A stretch of DNA of 10,168 nucleotides from Actinomycetes bacterium (GCA_023427825.1 JAEZAI010000401.1:1-10168); one strand, 5' to 3'. Positions 1 to 5,848 are shown, counted from the stretch's first letter. The notes: generated by a model not told the origin, from the sequence alone. Translations and numbers: made by a program.

Positions 1-1
1 C

Positions 2-412
2 GATCGCCTCGGCGTCGACGCGGTCGTCCGTGGCGACGCGCTCGTCATGTCCGGACCGGCGGAGGCGCTCTGGGGTGGCCCGGTCGAGGTCCCGGTCGCC
101 GACGGCTATCTGCTGCCGTGCATCCCCGGCGTGAGCATCGGTCGGTCGACCGTCGTGCTCGCGTGCCGGGGCTCCGAGCTGCCCGGGGTGCTGCGCGACC
201 CGCTCGGCCCGACGGGCGACCCGGGCGCCACGCCCGACGGCTCGCTCCTGCCGCCCCAGTCCACCGCCCTCGACGAGAGCGGCTCCACCACGACGACGGC
301 GTCGACCACCACGACGACGGCGGCTCCCCAGACCACCGCCCCACCCCCGCCGGTGCCGCCCGAGACGACCGTCGCACCGCCGCCCGCGCCGCCGGCGGTC
401 CCGCCGGGCTGA
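2..412 (+). CDS. C-terminal part of an unidentified protein with a Thr/Pro-rich tail (5' end outside window)
   Basis: The frame is open from the left edge of the window to a TGA at 410-412, so this is the end of a longer gene. The first ~90 visible residues look like a compact folded domain rich in Val, Gly and Leu, including VVRGDALVMSG and GYLLPCIPGVSIGRS. They contain two cysteines. The last ~50 residues are low complexity: clusters of Thr, then alternating Pro, Ala and Thr, ending PAVPPG. Such tails are common in actinobacterial exported proteins as flexible spacers, so an extracellytoplasmic location is possible, but no signal peptide or membrane segment is visible in this fragment. I do not recognise the family. 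Codon use fits coding DNA. The gene converges on the 93-aa minus-strand gene, with a large inverted repeat between them. Confidence 0.7.
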   Translation, partial: DRLGVDAVVRGDALVMSGPAEALWGGPVEVPVADGYLLPCIPGVSIGRSTVVLACRGSELPGVLRDPLGPTGDPGATPDGSLLPPQSTALDESGSTTTTASTTTTTAAPQTTAPPPPVPPETTVAPPPAPPAVPPG

Positions 413-418
413 CCGCTC

Positions 419-483
419 CCGGGCGCTCCGCACGCGTCGCTGCCTACGGAGCGCGGCCGGCCGCGCTGCCGGGGAGCGCCCGG
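419..483. terminator. Nested inverted repeat, probable bidirectional terminator
   Basis: An 11-bp perfect arm (CCGGGCGCTCC, 419-429) pairs with its complement at 473-483. Inside lies an 18-bp perfect palindrome (450-467, arms AGCGCGGCC and GGCCGCGCT). The element fills the gap between two converging genes, which end at 412 and 485. There is no T-tract, as is common for proposed hairpin terminators in high-GC actinobacteria. Termination is inferred from position and structure only. Confidence 0.6.
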
Positions 484-484
484 C

Positions 485-766
485 TCAGTCCTCGACGAGC
501 TGCCAGGTGGGGTACGAGAGGTGGGCCACCTCCTGGTGGCGGACGACCCGTCCCTGTGACGACAGGCGGCGCAGGATCGGTTCGGCCACCTCCGGTCCGC
601 CGACCAGCGCCATGAACTGGGGGACCGGCAGGAGCACCGGTCCGTCGGCGTCGCCGTCCCGGAGCAGCGCGTCCATCTCGAGCACCGGATGATCCGGACG
701 GTTCGGGTCCGAGACGAAGCAGTTGTAGACGACCCGCTCGAACACGGCCGTCGCCCGGATGCGCAT
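485..766 (-). CDS. Small hypothetical protein, 93 aa
   Basis: The gene encodes 93 residues, starting MRIRATAVFERVVYNCF at ATG 766-764 and ending WQLVED. No signal peptide, membrane helix or known motif is seen. The middle (VLLPVPQFMALVGGPEVAEPILRRLSS) looks like a helical region. The acidic, Asp/Pro-rich stretch near residues 18-43 could be a linker or loop. I do not recognise the family. The start is supported by a -10-like hexamer on the minus strand (complement of 773-778) only 6 nt upstream, which suggests a leaderless mRNA. The gene is divergent from the unknown gene at 860 and convergent with the gene ending at 412. The opposite strand is also open here, but the minus-strand frame gives the more plausible protein. 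Confidence 0.65.
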   Translation of the reverse strand: MRIRATAVFERVVYNCFVSDPNRPDHPVLEMDALLRDGDADGPVLLPVPQFMALVGGPEVAEPILRRLSSQGRVVRHQEVAHLSYPTWQLVED

Positions 767-772
767 GCCCCG

Positions 773-778
773 TTCCTA
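773..778 (-). promoter_or_regulatory. -10-like hexamer, leaderless start of the 93-aa gene
   Basis: Read on the minus strand this is TAGGAA, followed by 6 nt and then the ATG. This is the spacing expected when transcription begins at the start codon. The last base departs from the usual TANNNT pattern. No clear -35 is visible. The call leans on the same arrangement at five other genes in the window. Confidence 0.4.
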
Positions 779-859
779 CCCGTCGACGCGGCGGGCTGCC
801 TGCCGGCGCCGCCGCTCGGGGCCACGTGGCGGCACCTCGGGCCGCGCCAGCCTGGGGCC

Positions 860-1363
860 GTGGCCGACGACGACCGACCCACCGACGGCCCGACCGATCC
901 GACGGGGCCCACCGACGAGCAGCGCTTCGCCGCGTACTCCGAGCAGCTCGTCGACGCCGTGGACGCGGTGATCGACGGGTGGGTGCACCGCTGCGTGGCC
1001 GACACCTGCGCCCGCACCGGCGTGGTGGTGGACGACCAGCTGCGCGACGCCACCGACGACGCGGCGCGCCGGTGCCGTGCCGAGGTCGTCGAGCGCCTGC
1101 GGGTGCTGCTCGCCCGGGACGTGGACGACCAGCGGGGGACGCCGCTGCAGGTGCTCCGCGACGCCGTGCGGTTCCCGACCGAGGTGCTGGCCGCGGCCGG
1201 CGTGCCGGCGGTGGAGCGCGACGAGTTCGACCGCCGCGCGTTCCCCGACGACCGCTACGGGCTCACGCCGGCGGGGTTCGCCGACGTGGATCCGGCGCTG
1301 GCCGAGCCCGGCCTCACGTGGGGGGCCGCCAAGGCGCACGTGCACCTCCAGCGCCACCGCTGA
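860..1363 (+). CDS. Hypothetical protein, about 167 aa
   Basis: The frame runs from GTG 860 to TGA 1361-1363. It encodes an acidic N-terminus (ADDDRPTDGPTDPTGP), then a mostly helical protein containing VDAVDAVIDGWVHRCVADTC, a long Arg/Asp/Glu-rich helix region and a C-terminal part ending HVHLQRHR. Two cysteines and a histidine lie close together around HRCVADTC, but no standard metal site can be claimed. The frame is also open back to ATG 689, but that start would overlap the whole promoter region and 5' end of the divergent 93-aa gene and adds poor protein, so GTG 860 is preferred. No ribosome-binding site or -10 hexamer marks the start, so the true start is uncertain. No family is recognised. 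The gene converges on the four-cysteine gene. Confidence 0.6.
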   Translation: MADDDRPTDGPTDPTGPTDEQRFAAYSEQLVDAVDAVIDGWVHRCVADTCARTGVVVDDQLRDATDDAARRCRAEVVERLRVLLARDVDDQRGTPLQVLRDAVRFPTEVLAAAGVPAVERDEFDRRAFPDDRYGLTPAGFADVDPALAEPGLTWGAAKAHVHLQRHR

Positions 1364-1391
1364 CCGGCGGCGCCGTGGCGTCCGGTCAGCG
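1358..1391. terminator. Inverted repeat overlapping the stop codon, probable terminator
   Basis: Ten-bp perfect arms (CGCTGACCGG at 1358-1367, its complement at 1382-1391) enclose a 14-nt loop. The left arm contains the TGA stop of the 167-aa gene. The element lies between that gene and the converging 60-aa gene (ends at 1424). No T-tract follows. A smaller hairpin (GCCGG 1416-1420 with CCGGC 1428-1432) lies next to it on the side of the 60-aa gene. Confidence 0.55.
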
Positions 1392-1423
1392 CTGCGCCCC
1401 GGTGGCTCGCGCGGTGCCGGCCG

Positions 1424-1606
1424 TCAACCGGCGTCGGGGTCCCGGCTCCAGCCGGCGTCCGTGATCGAGCGGGGCTCGAAGAAGAGGCACCCCTCGGGGC
1501 AGGCGAAGGGGGCCTGCTCGGCGAAGTCGACGCGGCAGCGCTGGACCACCTCGTCGGGGCCCACGGTGCGGCTGGAGTAGTGGCGGCAGTCGCTGCGAAC
1601 GGCCAT
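1424..1606 (-). CDS. Small four-cysteine protein, 60 aa, possible metal-binding
   Basis: The gene encodes 60 residues starting MAVRSDCRHYSS and ending WSRDPDAG. Its four cysteines are at residues 7, 24, 36 and 40, the last two as CPEGC, a CxxxC pair flanked by aromatic residues (PFACPEGCLFFEPR). The spacing suggests a single zinc or possibly iron-sulfur site, but this is inference. No known family name can be assigned. The start is chosen because a -10-like TAGGAT (complement of 1614-1619) lies 7 nt upstream of ATG 1606-1604. The longer open frame upstream would read through the GlnR-like box and is rejected. The box at 1653-1690 is centred about 65 nt upstream of this start, so nitrogen control of this gene is possible. 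It converges on the 167-aa gene. Confidence 0.7.
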   Translation of the reverse strand: MAVRSDCRHYSSRTVGPDEVVQRCRVDFAEQAPFACPEGCLFFEPRSITDAGWSRDPDAG

Positions 1607-1613
1607 GCGGACG

Positions 1614-1619
1614 ATCCTA
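1614..1619 (-). promoter_or_regulatory. -10 hexamer, leaderless start of the 60-aa gene
   Basis: Minus-strand TAGGAT lies 7 nt before the ATG. It matches the TANNNT -10 pattern of actinobacterial housekeeping promoters at the distance typical of leaderless mRNAs. No clear -35 is visible. Confidence 0.5.
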
Positions 1620-1652
1620 CGGCCGGCTCCGCCGCCCTCCTCCGCGGACGGC

Positions 1653-1690
1653 GTAACGGAACGTCCCGCGGCAGGTAACACTGCGGAAAC
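1653..1690 (+). promoter_or_regulatory. GlnR-like nitrogen-response box
   Basis: The actinobacterial GlnR box is known as alternating half-sites GTNAC and GAAAC separated by 6 nt. Here GTAAC occurs at 1653-1657 and again exactly 22 nt later at 1675-1679. GAAAC follows 6 nt after that, at 1686-1690. The fourth half-site (1664-1668, TCCCG) does not match. Thus three of four half-sites fit on the correct register. The box centre is about 42 nt before the start predicted from the TAGGTT at 1701-1706, a typical activator position, and the genes downstream are glnB and glnD. Binding by a GlnR-type OmpR-family regulator is inferred. The organism's possession of GlnR cannot be seen here. Confidence 0.55.
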
Positions 1691-1700
1691 ACGATGTCCG

Positions 1701-1706
1701 TAGGTT
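1701..1706 (+). promoter_or_regulatory. -10-like hexamer downstream of the GlnR-like box
   Basis: TAGGTT matches the TANNNT pattern and lies 10 nt after the last GlnR-like half-site, so the box would overlap the -35 region. The same hexamer precedes the Nudix gene. Transcription would start near 1713, about 425 nt before glnB. It could drive glnB-glnD through a long leader or a separate short RNA. Confidence 0.4.
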
Positions 1707-2071
1707 CGCCGCCCGAGGAGCACGGACGAGCGTGACGGCGGGCCACCGTCGGAGCGTTGCGGCTGCGCTCTGATCTCATCCGGATGAGGCCGCTCCCCGA
1801 CGGAGCGGTCGACCATCCTGAAGGGCCAGGACACGAGACATGCGATCGGGCACCACCTTCCAGCCGACCGGACCGACGACGGGTTCGACCTGTCGTACCG
1901 CGCCTCTCAACGGTGCGGACCGGGAGATGGCGGGTGTGGCTGCGACCGCGGCCTCGTCGTCCTCCTCGTGCCATGCGGCGCACGTCGATGCCCTGGGCAT
2001 CGGCCTGGTCACAGGGACGCGGGGCAACCACCGACGTCGGAGCGCGCACGCGTCGCCGACTCGGGAACCGT

Positions 2072-2085
2072 CGGTGAAGTCACCG
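2072..2085. promoter_or_regulatory. Operator-like inverted repeat upstream of glnB
   Basis: CGGTGA and TCACCG are perfect inverted arms with a 2-nt centre. The repeat lies about 25 nt before a -10-like TATGTA (2110-2115), which itself ends 22 nt before the glnB ATG. It could be a repressor or activator site at a glnB-proximal promoter. Evidence is from position and symmetry only. Confidence 0.3.
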
Positions 2086-2137
2086 TGGGCCGGGGCGTGA
2101 TCGCCGCGGTATGTACCGGACAGAAGGGACAGCACTC

Positions 2138-2476
2138 ATGAAACTGGTCACCGCCGTCATCAAGCCGTTCAAGCTCGATGACGTCAAGAACGCACTGAAG
2201 GGCATCGGCGTGGTCGGCATGACCGTGACCGAGGTCCGCGGCTTCGGCCGCCAGGGCGGTCACACCGAGACCTACCGCGGGACTGAGTACCAGGTCGACT
2301 TCCTCCCCAAGGTCAAGGTCGAGGCCATCGTCGAGGACGGCGACGCCGCGGCGGTGGCCGACGCGATCGCCGCTTCCGCCAAGACGGACAAGATCGGCGA
2401 CGGCAAGGTGTGGGTCACCTCGGTCGACGAGCTCATCCGTATCCGCACCGGGGAGACCGGCGCCGCCGCGATCTGA
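2138..2476 (+). CDS. glnB: Nitrogen regulatory protein PII
   Basis: The gene encodes 112 residues, the usual PII length. PII is a cytoplasmic trimer that binds ATP/ADP and 2-oxoglutarate and passes nitrogen status to partner proteins such as ammonium channels and modifying enzymes. The N-terminus [20 protein letters not shown] is typical. The T-loop (about residues 37-55, with [10 protein letters not shown]) carries Tyr51, the residue uridylylated or adenylylated in PII proteins. The C-terminal part keeps the nucleotide-binding GDGKVWV segment and the [10 protein letters not shown] signature, and the protein ends AAI. The start at 2138 is set by AAGGGA at 2124-2129, 8 nt upstream, and by the family N-terminus; the upstream in-frame ATG at 2111 would add nine extra residues. 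glnD follows after 100 nt, a common pairing. Whether it is better called glnB or glnK is open: amtB is not adjacent here. Confidence 0.97.
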   Translation: MKLVTAVIKPFKLDDVKNALKGIGVVGMTVTEVRGFGRQGGHTETYRGTEYQVDFLPKVKVEAIVEDGDAAAVADAIAASAKTDKIGDGKVWVTSVDELIRIRTGETGAAAI

Positions 2477-2485
2477 CCCGGACAC

Positions 2486-2554
2486 GATCCCCGACCCACG
2501 GGGCGTCCCTCCGGTCAGGGCAGGCCCGACCTGGCCGGGGGGACATCGGGGATC
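2486..2554 (+). promoter_or_regulatory. Foldable glnB-glnD spacer closed by a 9-bp stem
   Basis: GATCCCCGA (2486-2494) pairs perfectly with TCGGGGATC (2546-2554). Inside, CCCT (2507-2510) can pair with AGGG (2517-2520), and CAGG (2521-2524) with CCTG (2530-2533), giving a possible branched fold. The closing stem ends 3 nt before GAAAGGG (2558-2564), the probable glnD ribosome-binding site. It could stabilise the glnB message, terminate part of the transcripts, or tune glnD translation. The function is inferred; the pairing is read directly from the sequence. Confidence 0.4.
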
Positions 2555-2576
2555 ACCGAAAGGGCCGCGCCAACTC

Positions 2577-4883
2577 ATGGCTGCACCACTGCATCGCAGC
2601 GAGCTGCTCGACGACCGCTCGCTCACGGGGAGGGCCTTCTGCGACGCCTACGGGCGGGTCGTGGAGGCATGGCTCCGCGCGCTCTGGGACGACGCCGTGG
2701 CGGCCGCTCCCGGCGGTGGTGCCGGGATGGCCCTGGTGGCGGTCGGCGGCCAGGGGCGCCGCGAGCTCTGCCCGCAGTCCGACCTGGACCTCCTGCTCCT
2801 CACCGACCGCGGTGTCGACGCGTCGAAGGTGGCCGACGGGCTCTGGTACCCGATCTGGGACGAGGGACTGAAGCTCGGCCACGCCGTCCGCTCCGTGCGC
2901 GACACGCTGGCGCTCGCCTCCGAGGATCTCGAGACCGCCACCGCGCTGCTCTCGGCGAGGCACCTCGCCGGCGACGCCGACCTGACCGGCGAGCTCGCCG
3001 AGAAGGCGCGGATGAACTGGCAGCGCAAGGGCCGCAAGTGGCTCGAGGTGCTGAGCACCGCCGTCGAGCAGCGCCATCTGGCGCACGGCGAGGTGGCCTT
3101 CGACCTCGAGCCCGACCTCAAGGAGGGTCGCGGCGGCCTGCGCGACGTCCACGCCCTCGCCTGGGCCCGTGCAGCGGGCGCCGACATCGACGAACGGGTG
3201 CTCGCCGAGCTGCGGGTGCACCACGACGAGCTGCTGGCGGTGCGCGTGGAGCTGCACCGTGCGAGCGGCCGGCCGGGCGACACGCTGACGCTGGCCGACC
3301 AGGACGCGATCGCTCCCCGCCTGGGCGACGTGGACGCCGACGGGCTCATGAGTCGCGTCGCCATCGACGGTCGGGCGATCGCGTGGGTCAGCGACGAGAG
3401 CTGGCACGAGGTGCGCACCAACCTGGACGCGTCCCGTTTCGGTCGCTTCCGCCGCGACCGGGCCCTCGAGGGCGATCTGGTGCTGCGCAACGGGCGCATC
3501 GCGCTGCCCGACGAGTCCGCGCCGGTCACCGACCCGGTGACCGTGCTGCGGGTGGCGCTGGCCGCAGCGCGTGTCCCCACCCGCATCTCCGTCGCCACGC
3601 TCCAGGCGCTGCAGGCCGCCCCCGACCTGGGCGATCCGTGGCCGTCCGAGGCGCGGGAGCTGCTGGTGCAGCTGCTCGAGTCGGGCACCGCCGCCATTGG
3701 AGTGGTCGAGGCACTCGACCGGTGGGGCCTGTGGGTCCGGCTCGTGCCGGAGTGGGCGCCGACCCGGTCCCGCATCCAGCGCAACGCGCTGCACCGCTTC
3801 ACCGTCGACCGCCACCTGCTCGAGGCGGCGTCGGAGGCGTCCCGACTGGGCGCCCGCACCCGGCGCGACCTGCTCGAGGTGTCGGCGCTGCTGCACGACA
3901 TCGGCAAGGGCTACCCCGGTGACCACAGCGTCGTCGGCGAGGAGCTCGCGACCTCGATCTGCAGCCGCATGGGCTTCGAGCCAGACGACGTTGCGATGGT
4001 CGCCCACGCCGTGCGGCACCACCTGCTGCTGCCCGACGTGGCCACCCGCCGCGACCTCGACGACCCGGCGACGATCGAGCTCGTGGCCAGGACCGTGCAG
4101 ACGCCCGAGCGGCTGGCGCTGCTCCGGGCGGTGTCCGAGGCCGACGGCCTGGCCACCGGCCCGCTCGCCTGGAGCGAGTGGAAGGCGCAGCTCGTCGACC
4201 AGCTCGCGAACCGCACGGCCAAGCTCCTCAACGGCGAGCGCGTGGACGAGGTGGTGTCGGACCCGTTCCCGTCCGAGGCGCAGCGCGAGCTGCTCCGCAA
4301 GGGCGGCGTGCAGTTCCTGGCCCAGGACGACTCGATCACCGTCGTCTGCCCCGACCGGCCCGGCGTCTTCCACCGCGTCGCCGGCGTGCTGGCCCTGCAC
4401 GGGCTCGACGTCGTCAGCGCCGCCCTCCACTCCGAGGACGGCGTGGCGCTCGACGAGTTCCGCGTGGACGCCGGCCCGAGCGGGATGATCCCCTGGGACC
4501 GGGTCGGCGAGGACGTGGCCAAGGTGCTGGAGGGCCGGCTGGCGATCCAGGCGCGGCTCGACGAGCGCATCCGCACCCACCGCGCCCGCCGGCGTCCCGG
4601 CATCCACCAGCTGGGTCACGCCGTGCGCTTCGACAACGACGCGAGCGCGGACGCGACCGTGCTCGAGGTGGTCGGTGCCGACAGCATCGGCCTGCTCTAC
4701 CGGCTGACCCGAGCGCTCACCGACCTGAACGTCGACGTGCGCACCGCCAAGATCCACACGATGGGCGCGGACGTGGTCGACGCGTTCTACGTGGTGTCGA
4801 GCAACGGTTCGAAGATCGTCGACGCGGACCACCAGGAGGAGATCCGCCGGGCGCTCCTTCACGCGCTCGAGCCCGTCGCCTGA
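2577..4883 (+). CDS. glnD: Bifunctional PII nucleotidyltransferase / nucleotidylyl-removing enzyme
   Basis: The gene encodes 768 residues, shorter than the ~890 of E. coli GlnD but near the size of actinobacterial homologues. GlnD senses glutamine: at low levels it attaches UMP or AMP to PII Tyr51, at high levels it removes it. Domains in order: a nucleotidyltransferase domain with GGQGRREL (57-64) and the metal-binding pair in SDLDLLLL (Asp69, Asp71); the GlnD-specific GRGGLRDVHAL near 185-195; an HD hydrolase domain with His413 and the catalytic LLHDIGKG (His440-Asp441); and two C-terminal ACT domains, about 586-632 (VVCPDRPGVFHRVAGVLA) and 694-745 (VLEVVGADSIGLLYRL), which bind glutamine. 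All key motifs look intact. ATG 2577 follows GAAAGGG by 12 nt. It lies 100 nt after glnB and probably shares its transcript, which matches its role on that substrate. Uridylylation or adenylylation cannot be told from sequence alone. Confidence 0.96.
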   Translation: MAAPLHRSELLDDRSLTGRAFCDAYGRVVEAWLRALWDDAVAAAPGGGAGMALVAVGGQGRRELCPQSDLDLLLLTDRGVDASKVADGLWYPIWDEGLKLGHAVRSVRDTLALASEDLETATALLSARHLAGDADLTGELAEKARMNWQRKGRKWLEVLSTAVEQRHLAHGEVAFDLEPDLKEGRGGLRDVHALAWARAAGADIDERVLAELRVHHDELLAVRVELHRASGRPGDTLTLADQDAIAPRLGDVDADGLMSRVAIDGRAIAWVSDESWHEVRTNLDASRFGRFRRDRALEGDLVLRNGRIALPDESAPVTDPVTVLRVALAAARVPTRISVATLQALQAAPDLGDPWPSEARELLVQLLESGTAAIGVVEALDRWGLWVRLVPEWAPTRSRIQRNALHRFTVDRHLLEAASEASRLGARTRRDLLEVSALLHDIGKGYPGDHSVVGEELATSICSRMGFEPDDVAMVAHAVRHHLLLPDVATRRDLDDPATIELVARTVQTPERLALLRAVSEADGLATGPLAWSEWKAQLVDQLANRTAKLLNGERVDEVVSDPFPSEAQRELLRKGGVQFLAQDDSITVVCPDRPGVFHRVAGVLALHGLDVVSAALHSEDGVALDEFRVDAGPSGMIPWDRVGEDVAKVLEGRLAIQARLDERIRTHRARRRPGIHQLGHAVRFDNDASADATVLEVVGADSIGLLYRLTRALTDLNVDVRTAKIHTMGADVVDAFYVVSSNGSKIVDADHQEEIRRALLHALEPVA

Positions 4884-4914
4884 CGCGAACGGCGGTCGTC
4901 CGGACGGCGCCGGG

Positions 4915-4920
4915 TAGGTT
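4915..4920 (+). promoter_or_regulatory. -10 hexamer, leaderless start of the Nudix gene
   Basis: TAGGTT is followed by 7 nt and the GTG at 4928. This sets the start and implies a leaderless mRNA. A 10-bp palindrome CGTCCGGACG (4897-4906) lies 8 nt before the hexamer and could be an operator or part of a glnD terminator. Confidence 0.5.
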
Positions 4921-4927
4921 CCTGTCC

Positions 4928-5662
4928 GTGGAGGACGAGCGATCCCCGGTCGCCGACGGCGTGACCGAGACCGACCTGGTGCGCTGGAGCGAGGCGCTCG
5001 CCGGCATCGCCCGGACCGGCCTGGCCTTCTCCACCAACCTCTACGAGAGGGAGCGCTACGAAGAGGTGCTGCACGTCGCTGCGGAGATCCGGGCGGCGCG
5101 TGGCCACGCCCACCCCGAGGGCACCGTGCGCTCCAGCGTCGACGAGTGGATGCGCGTCGTCGGCGAGGGAGTTCCCGGCTACGTCACGCCCAAGGTGGCG
5201 GTCGGCGCGGTCGTCGGCAACGACCGCGGCGAGATCCTGCTGCTGCAGCGAGCCGACTCGGGCATCTGGCTGTACCCGACGGGCTGGGCCGACATCGGCT
5301 ACTCGGCCAGCGAGGTCGCCGTGAAGGAGGTGCGGGAGGAGACCGGCATCGAGGTGGTCGTCGAGCGGCTGCTCGGCGTGTTCGACGGCCTCCGCCTGGG
5401 CTTCACCCGCATCCCGCTCTACTCGCTCGTGTTCCTGTGCCGGGCCGTCGGCGGGGAGCTCCGTGGCCACCCGCTCGAGACGCTCGACGTGGGGTGGTTC
5501 AGTCCCGACGACCTGCCGACGCCCACCGCCGGCGTGGAGCACTGGGGCCCTCACGCGTTCGCCGCGCTGCGCGGAGAGGAGGTCGACGTGCTCTACGACC
5601 TGCCCCGAGAGAGCGTGTGGGACGGGGAGCCGGAGGAGCCGGGAGGACCCGACACCGCCTGA
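4928..5662 (+). CDS. Nudix hydrolase with NUDIX_N domain
   Basis: The gene encodes 244 residues, a cytoplasmic hydrolase of nucleoside diphosphates linked to another moiety. Residues ~15-60 (LVRWSEALAGIARTGLAF and YERERYEEVLHVAAEI) match the NUDIX_N helical domain found before the Nudix fold in one bacterial subfamily. The Nudix fold follows from ~88, with a Nudix box from Gly119 to Ile141. The catalytic core KEVREETGI is present. The conserved early Glu is Tyr125 and the Arg is Lys133; similar changes are, from memory, usual in this subfamily. Members are often annotated as ADP-ribose pyrophosphatase-like, but the substrate here is unknown. GTG 4928 is chosen because TAGGTT lies 7 nt upstream and the N-terminus then begins just before NUDIX_N; the frame is open far upstream inside glnD, which is coincidental. 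The gap to glnD is 44 nt, so read-through from glnD is also possible. The C-terminus is acidic and Gly/Pro-rich. Confidence 0.9.
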   Translation: MEDERSPVADGVTETDLVRWSEALAGIARTGLAFSTNLYERERYEEVLHVAAEIRAARGHAHPEGTVRSSVDEWMRVVGEGVPGYVTPKVAVGAVVGNDRGEILLLQRADSGIWLYPTGWADIGYSASEVAVKEVREETGIEVVVERLLGVFDGLRLGFTRIPLYSLVFLCRAVGGELRGHPLETLDVGWFSPDDLPTPTAGVEHWGPHAFAALRGEEVDVLYDLPRESVWDGEPEEPGGPDTA

Positions 5663-5702
5663 CCGTCGGAGCCGTTCGCCCGCGGTGTCGCGGCATCGAC
5701 GG
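5663..5702 (+). terminator. Nested hairpin after the Nudix gene, possible terminator
   Basis: An outer 6-bp stem CCGTCG/CGACGG (5663-5668, 5697-5702) encloses a 5-bp stem CCGCG/CGCGG with a GTGT loop (5680-5693). It begins right after the stop codon. There is no T-tract. The remainder of the 186-nt gap to the next gene holds only the candidate promoter at 5771-5798. Confidence 0.4.
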
Positions 5703-5770
5703 CGAGAGAATGGCGGATGGCTGGCTCGACCGCTCCGAGACCCGTCGCCAAGCATCCAGCCGACGATGCC

Positions 5771-5798
5771 ATGACGACCGACGACCGTGATGTAGACA
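5771..5798 (+). promoter_or_regulatory. Candidate promoter of the SHOCT gene
   Basis: ATGACG (5771-5776, -35-like) and TAGACA (5793-5798, -10-like) are 16 nt apart. Transcription would start near 5805, giving a ~45-nt leader. That leader contains GGGAG at 5838-5842, a ribosome-binding site 6 nt before ATG 5849. Both hexamers are imperfect. Confidence 0.3.
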
Positions 5799-5848
5799 AG
5801 CGATCTCAACCGGGCCGCTCGGCGCTCGGTGGAACTCGGGAGTGAACG

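Larger units (their letters stand above)
1607..2137. other. Long non-coding stretch before glnB with several inverted repeats
   Basis: No convincing gene is present. Inverted repeats after the predicted start are: a 14-bp perfect palindrome CTCATCCGGATGAG (1775-1788); a 7-bp stem CCGCTCC/GGAGCGG with a 5-nt loop (1790-1808); a 9-bp stem with one G-U pair and a UCG loop (1876-1896); an 8-bp inverted repeat with a 1-nt centre (1986-2002); and CGGTGA-AG-TCACCG (2072-2085). A 13-codon GTG frame (1732-1773) lies behind GAGGAG and could be a leader peptide. An 86-codon ATG frame (1840-2100) has lower G/C at third positions than the neighbouring genes and an unnatural-looking protein. The stretch could be a structured 5' leader, a small RNA, or the scar of a lost gene such as amt. 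No known riboswitch class is recognised. Confidence 0.45.

Noticed and set aside
281..409. ACG/ACC-rich tract near the left end as a possible repeat array
   Set aside because: The tract is explained by Thr and Pro codons of the protein tail. There is no regular repeat unit or spacer, so it is not a CRISPR or satellite.
689..859. Upstream start (ATG 689) of the 167-aa gene
   Set aside because: It would run antisense through the 5' end and promoter of the 93-aa gene, and the added residues do not look like a conserved domain.
1732..1773. 13-codon GTG leader peptide behind GAGGAG
   Set aside because: The spacing to GTG is long (11 nt), it contains no run of regulatory codons, and such short frames are frequent by chance. 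It is kept only as a remark under the leader region.
1607..1834. Longer start for the four-cysteine protein (136 aa)
   Set aside because: The extension covers the GlnR-like box and is low-quality protein. The ATG at 1606 has a TAGGAT hexamer 7 nt upstream.
1876..1896. GGTTCGACC segment resembling a tRNA T-arm
   Set aside because: The surrounding bases do not form an acceptor, D or anticodon arm. It is an isolated hairpin.
1840..2100. 86-codon ATG frame before glnB
   Set aside because: Third-position G/C is only moderately raised compared with real neighbours, the protein is Ser/Thr/Ala/Arg-rich without pattern, and the upstream ribosome-binding site is weak and distant. Translation cannot be excluded.
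2553..4862. Very long open frame on the minus strand opposite glnD (about 769 codons)
   Set aside because: It mirrors glnD in the antisense phase that lacks stops in GC-rich DNA. Its protein is His/Val/Gly/Arg-rich with no recognisable domain, while the plus strand encodes a complete GlnD.
4178..4927. Upstream extension of the Nudix frame within glnD
   Set aside because: Arg/Pro/Gly-rich, overlapping a confident gene in another frame. NUDIX_N begins just after GTG 4928, which also has a -10 hexamer at leaderless distance.
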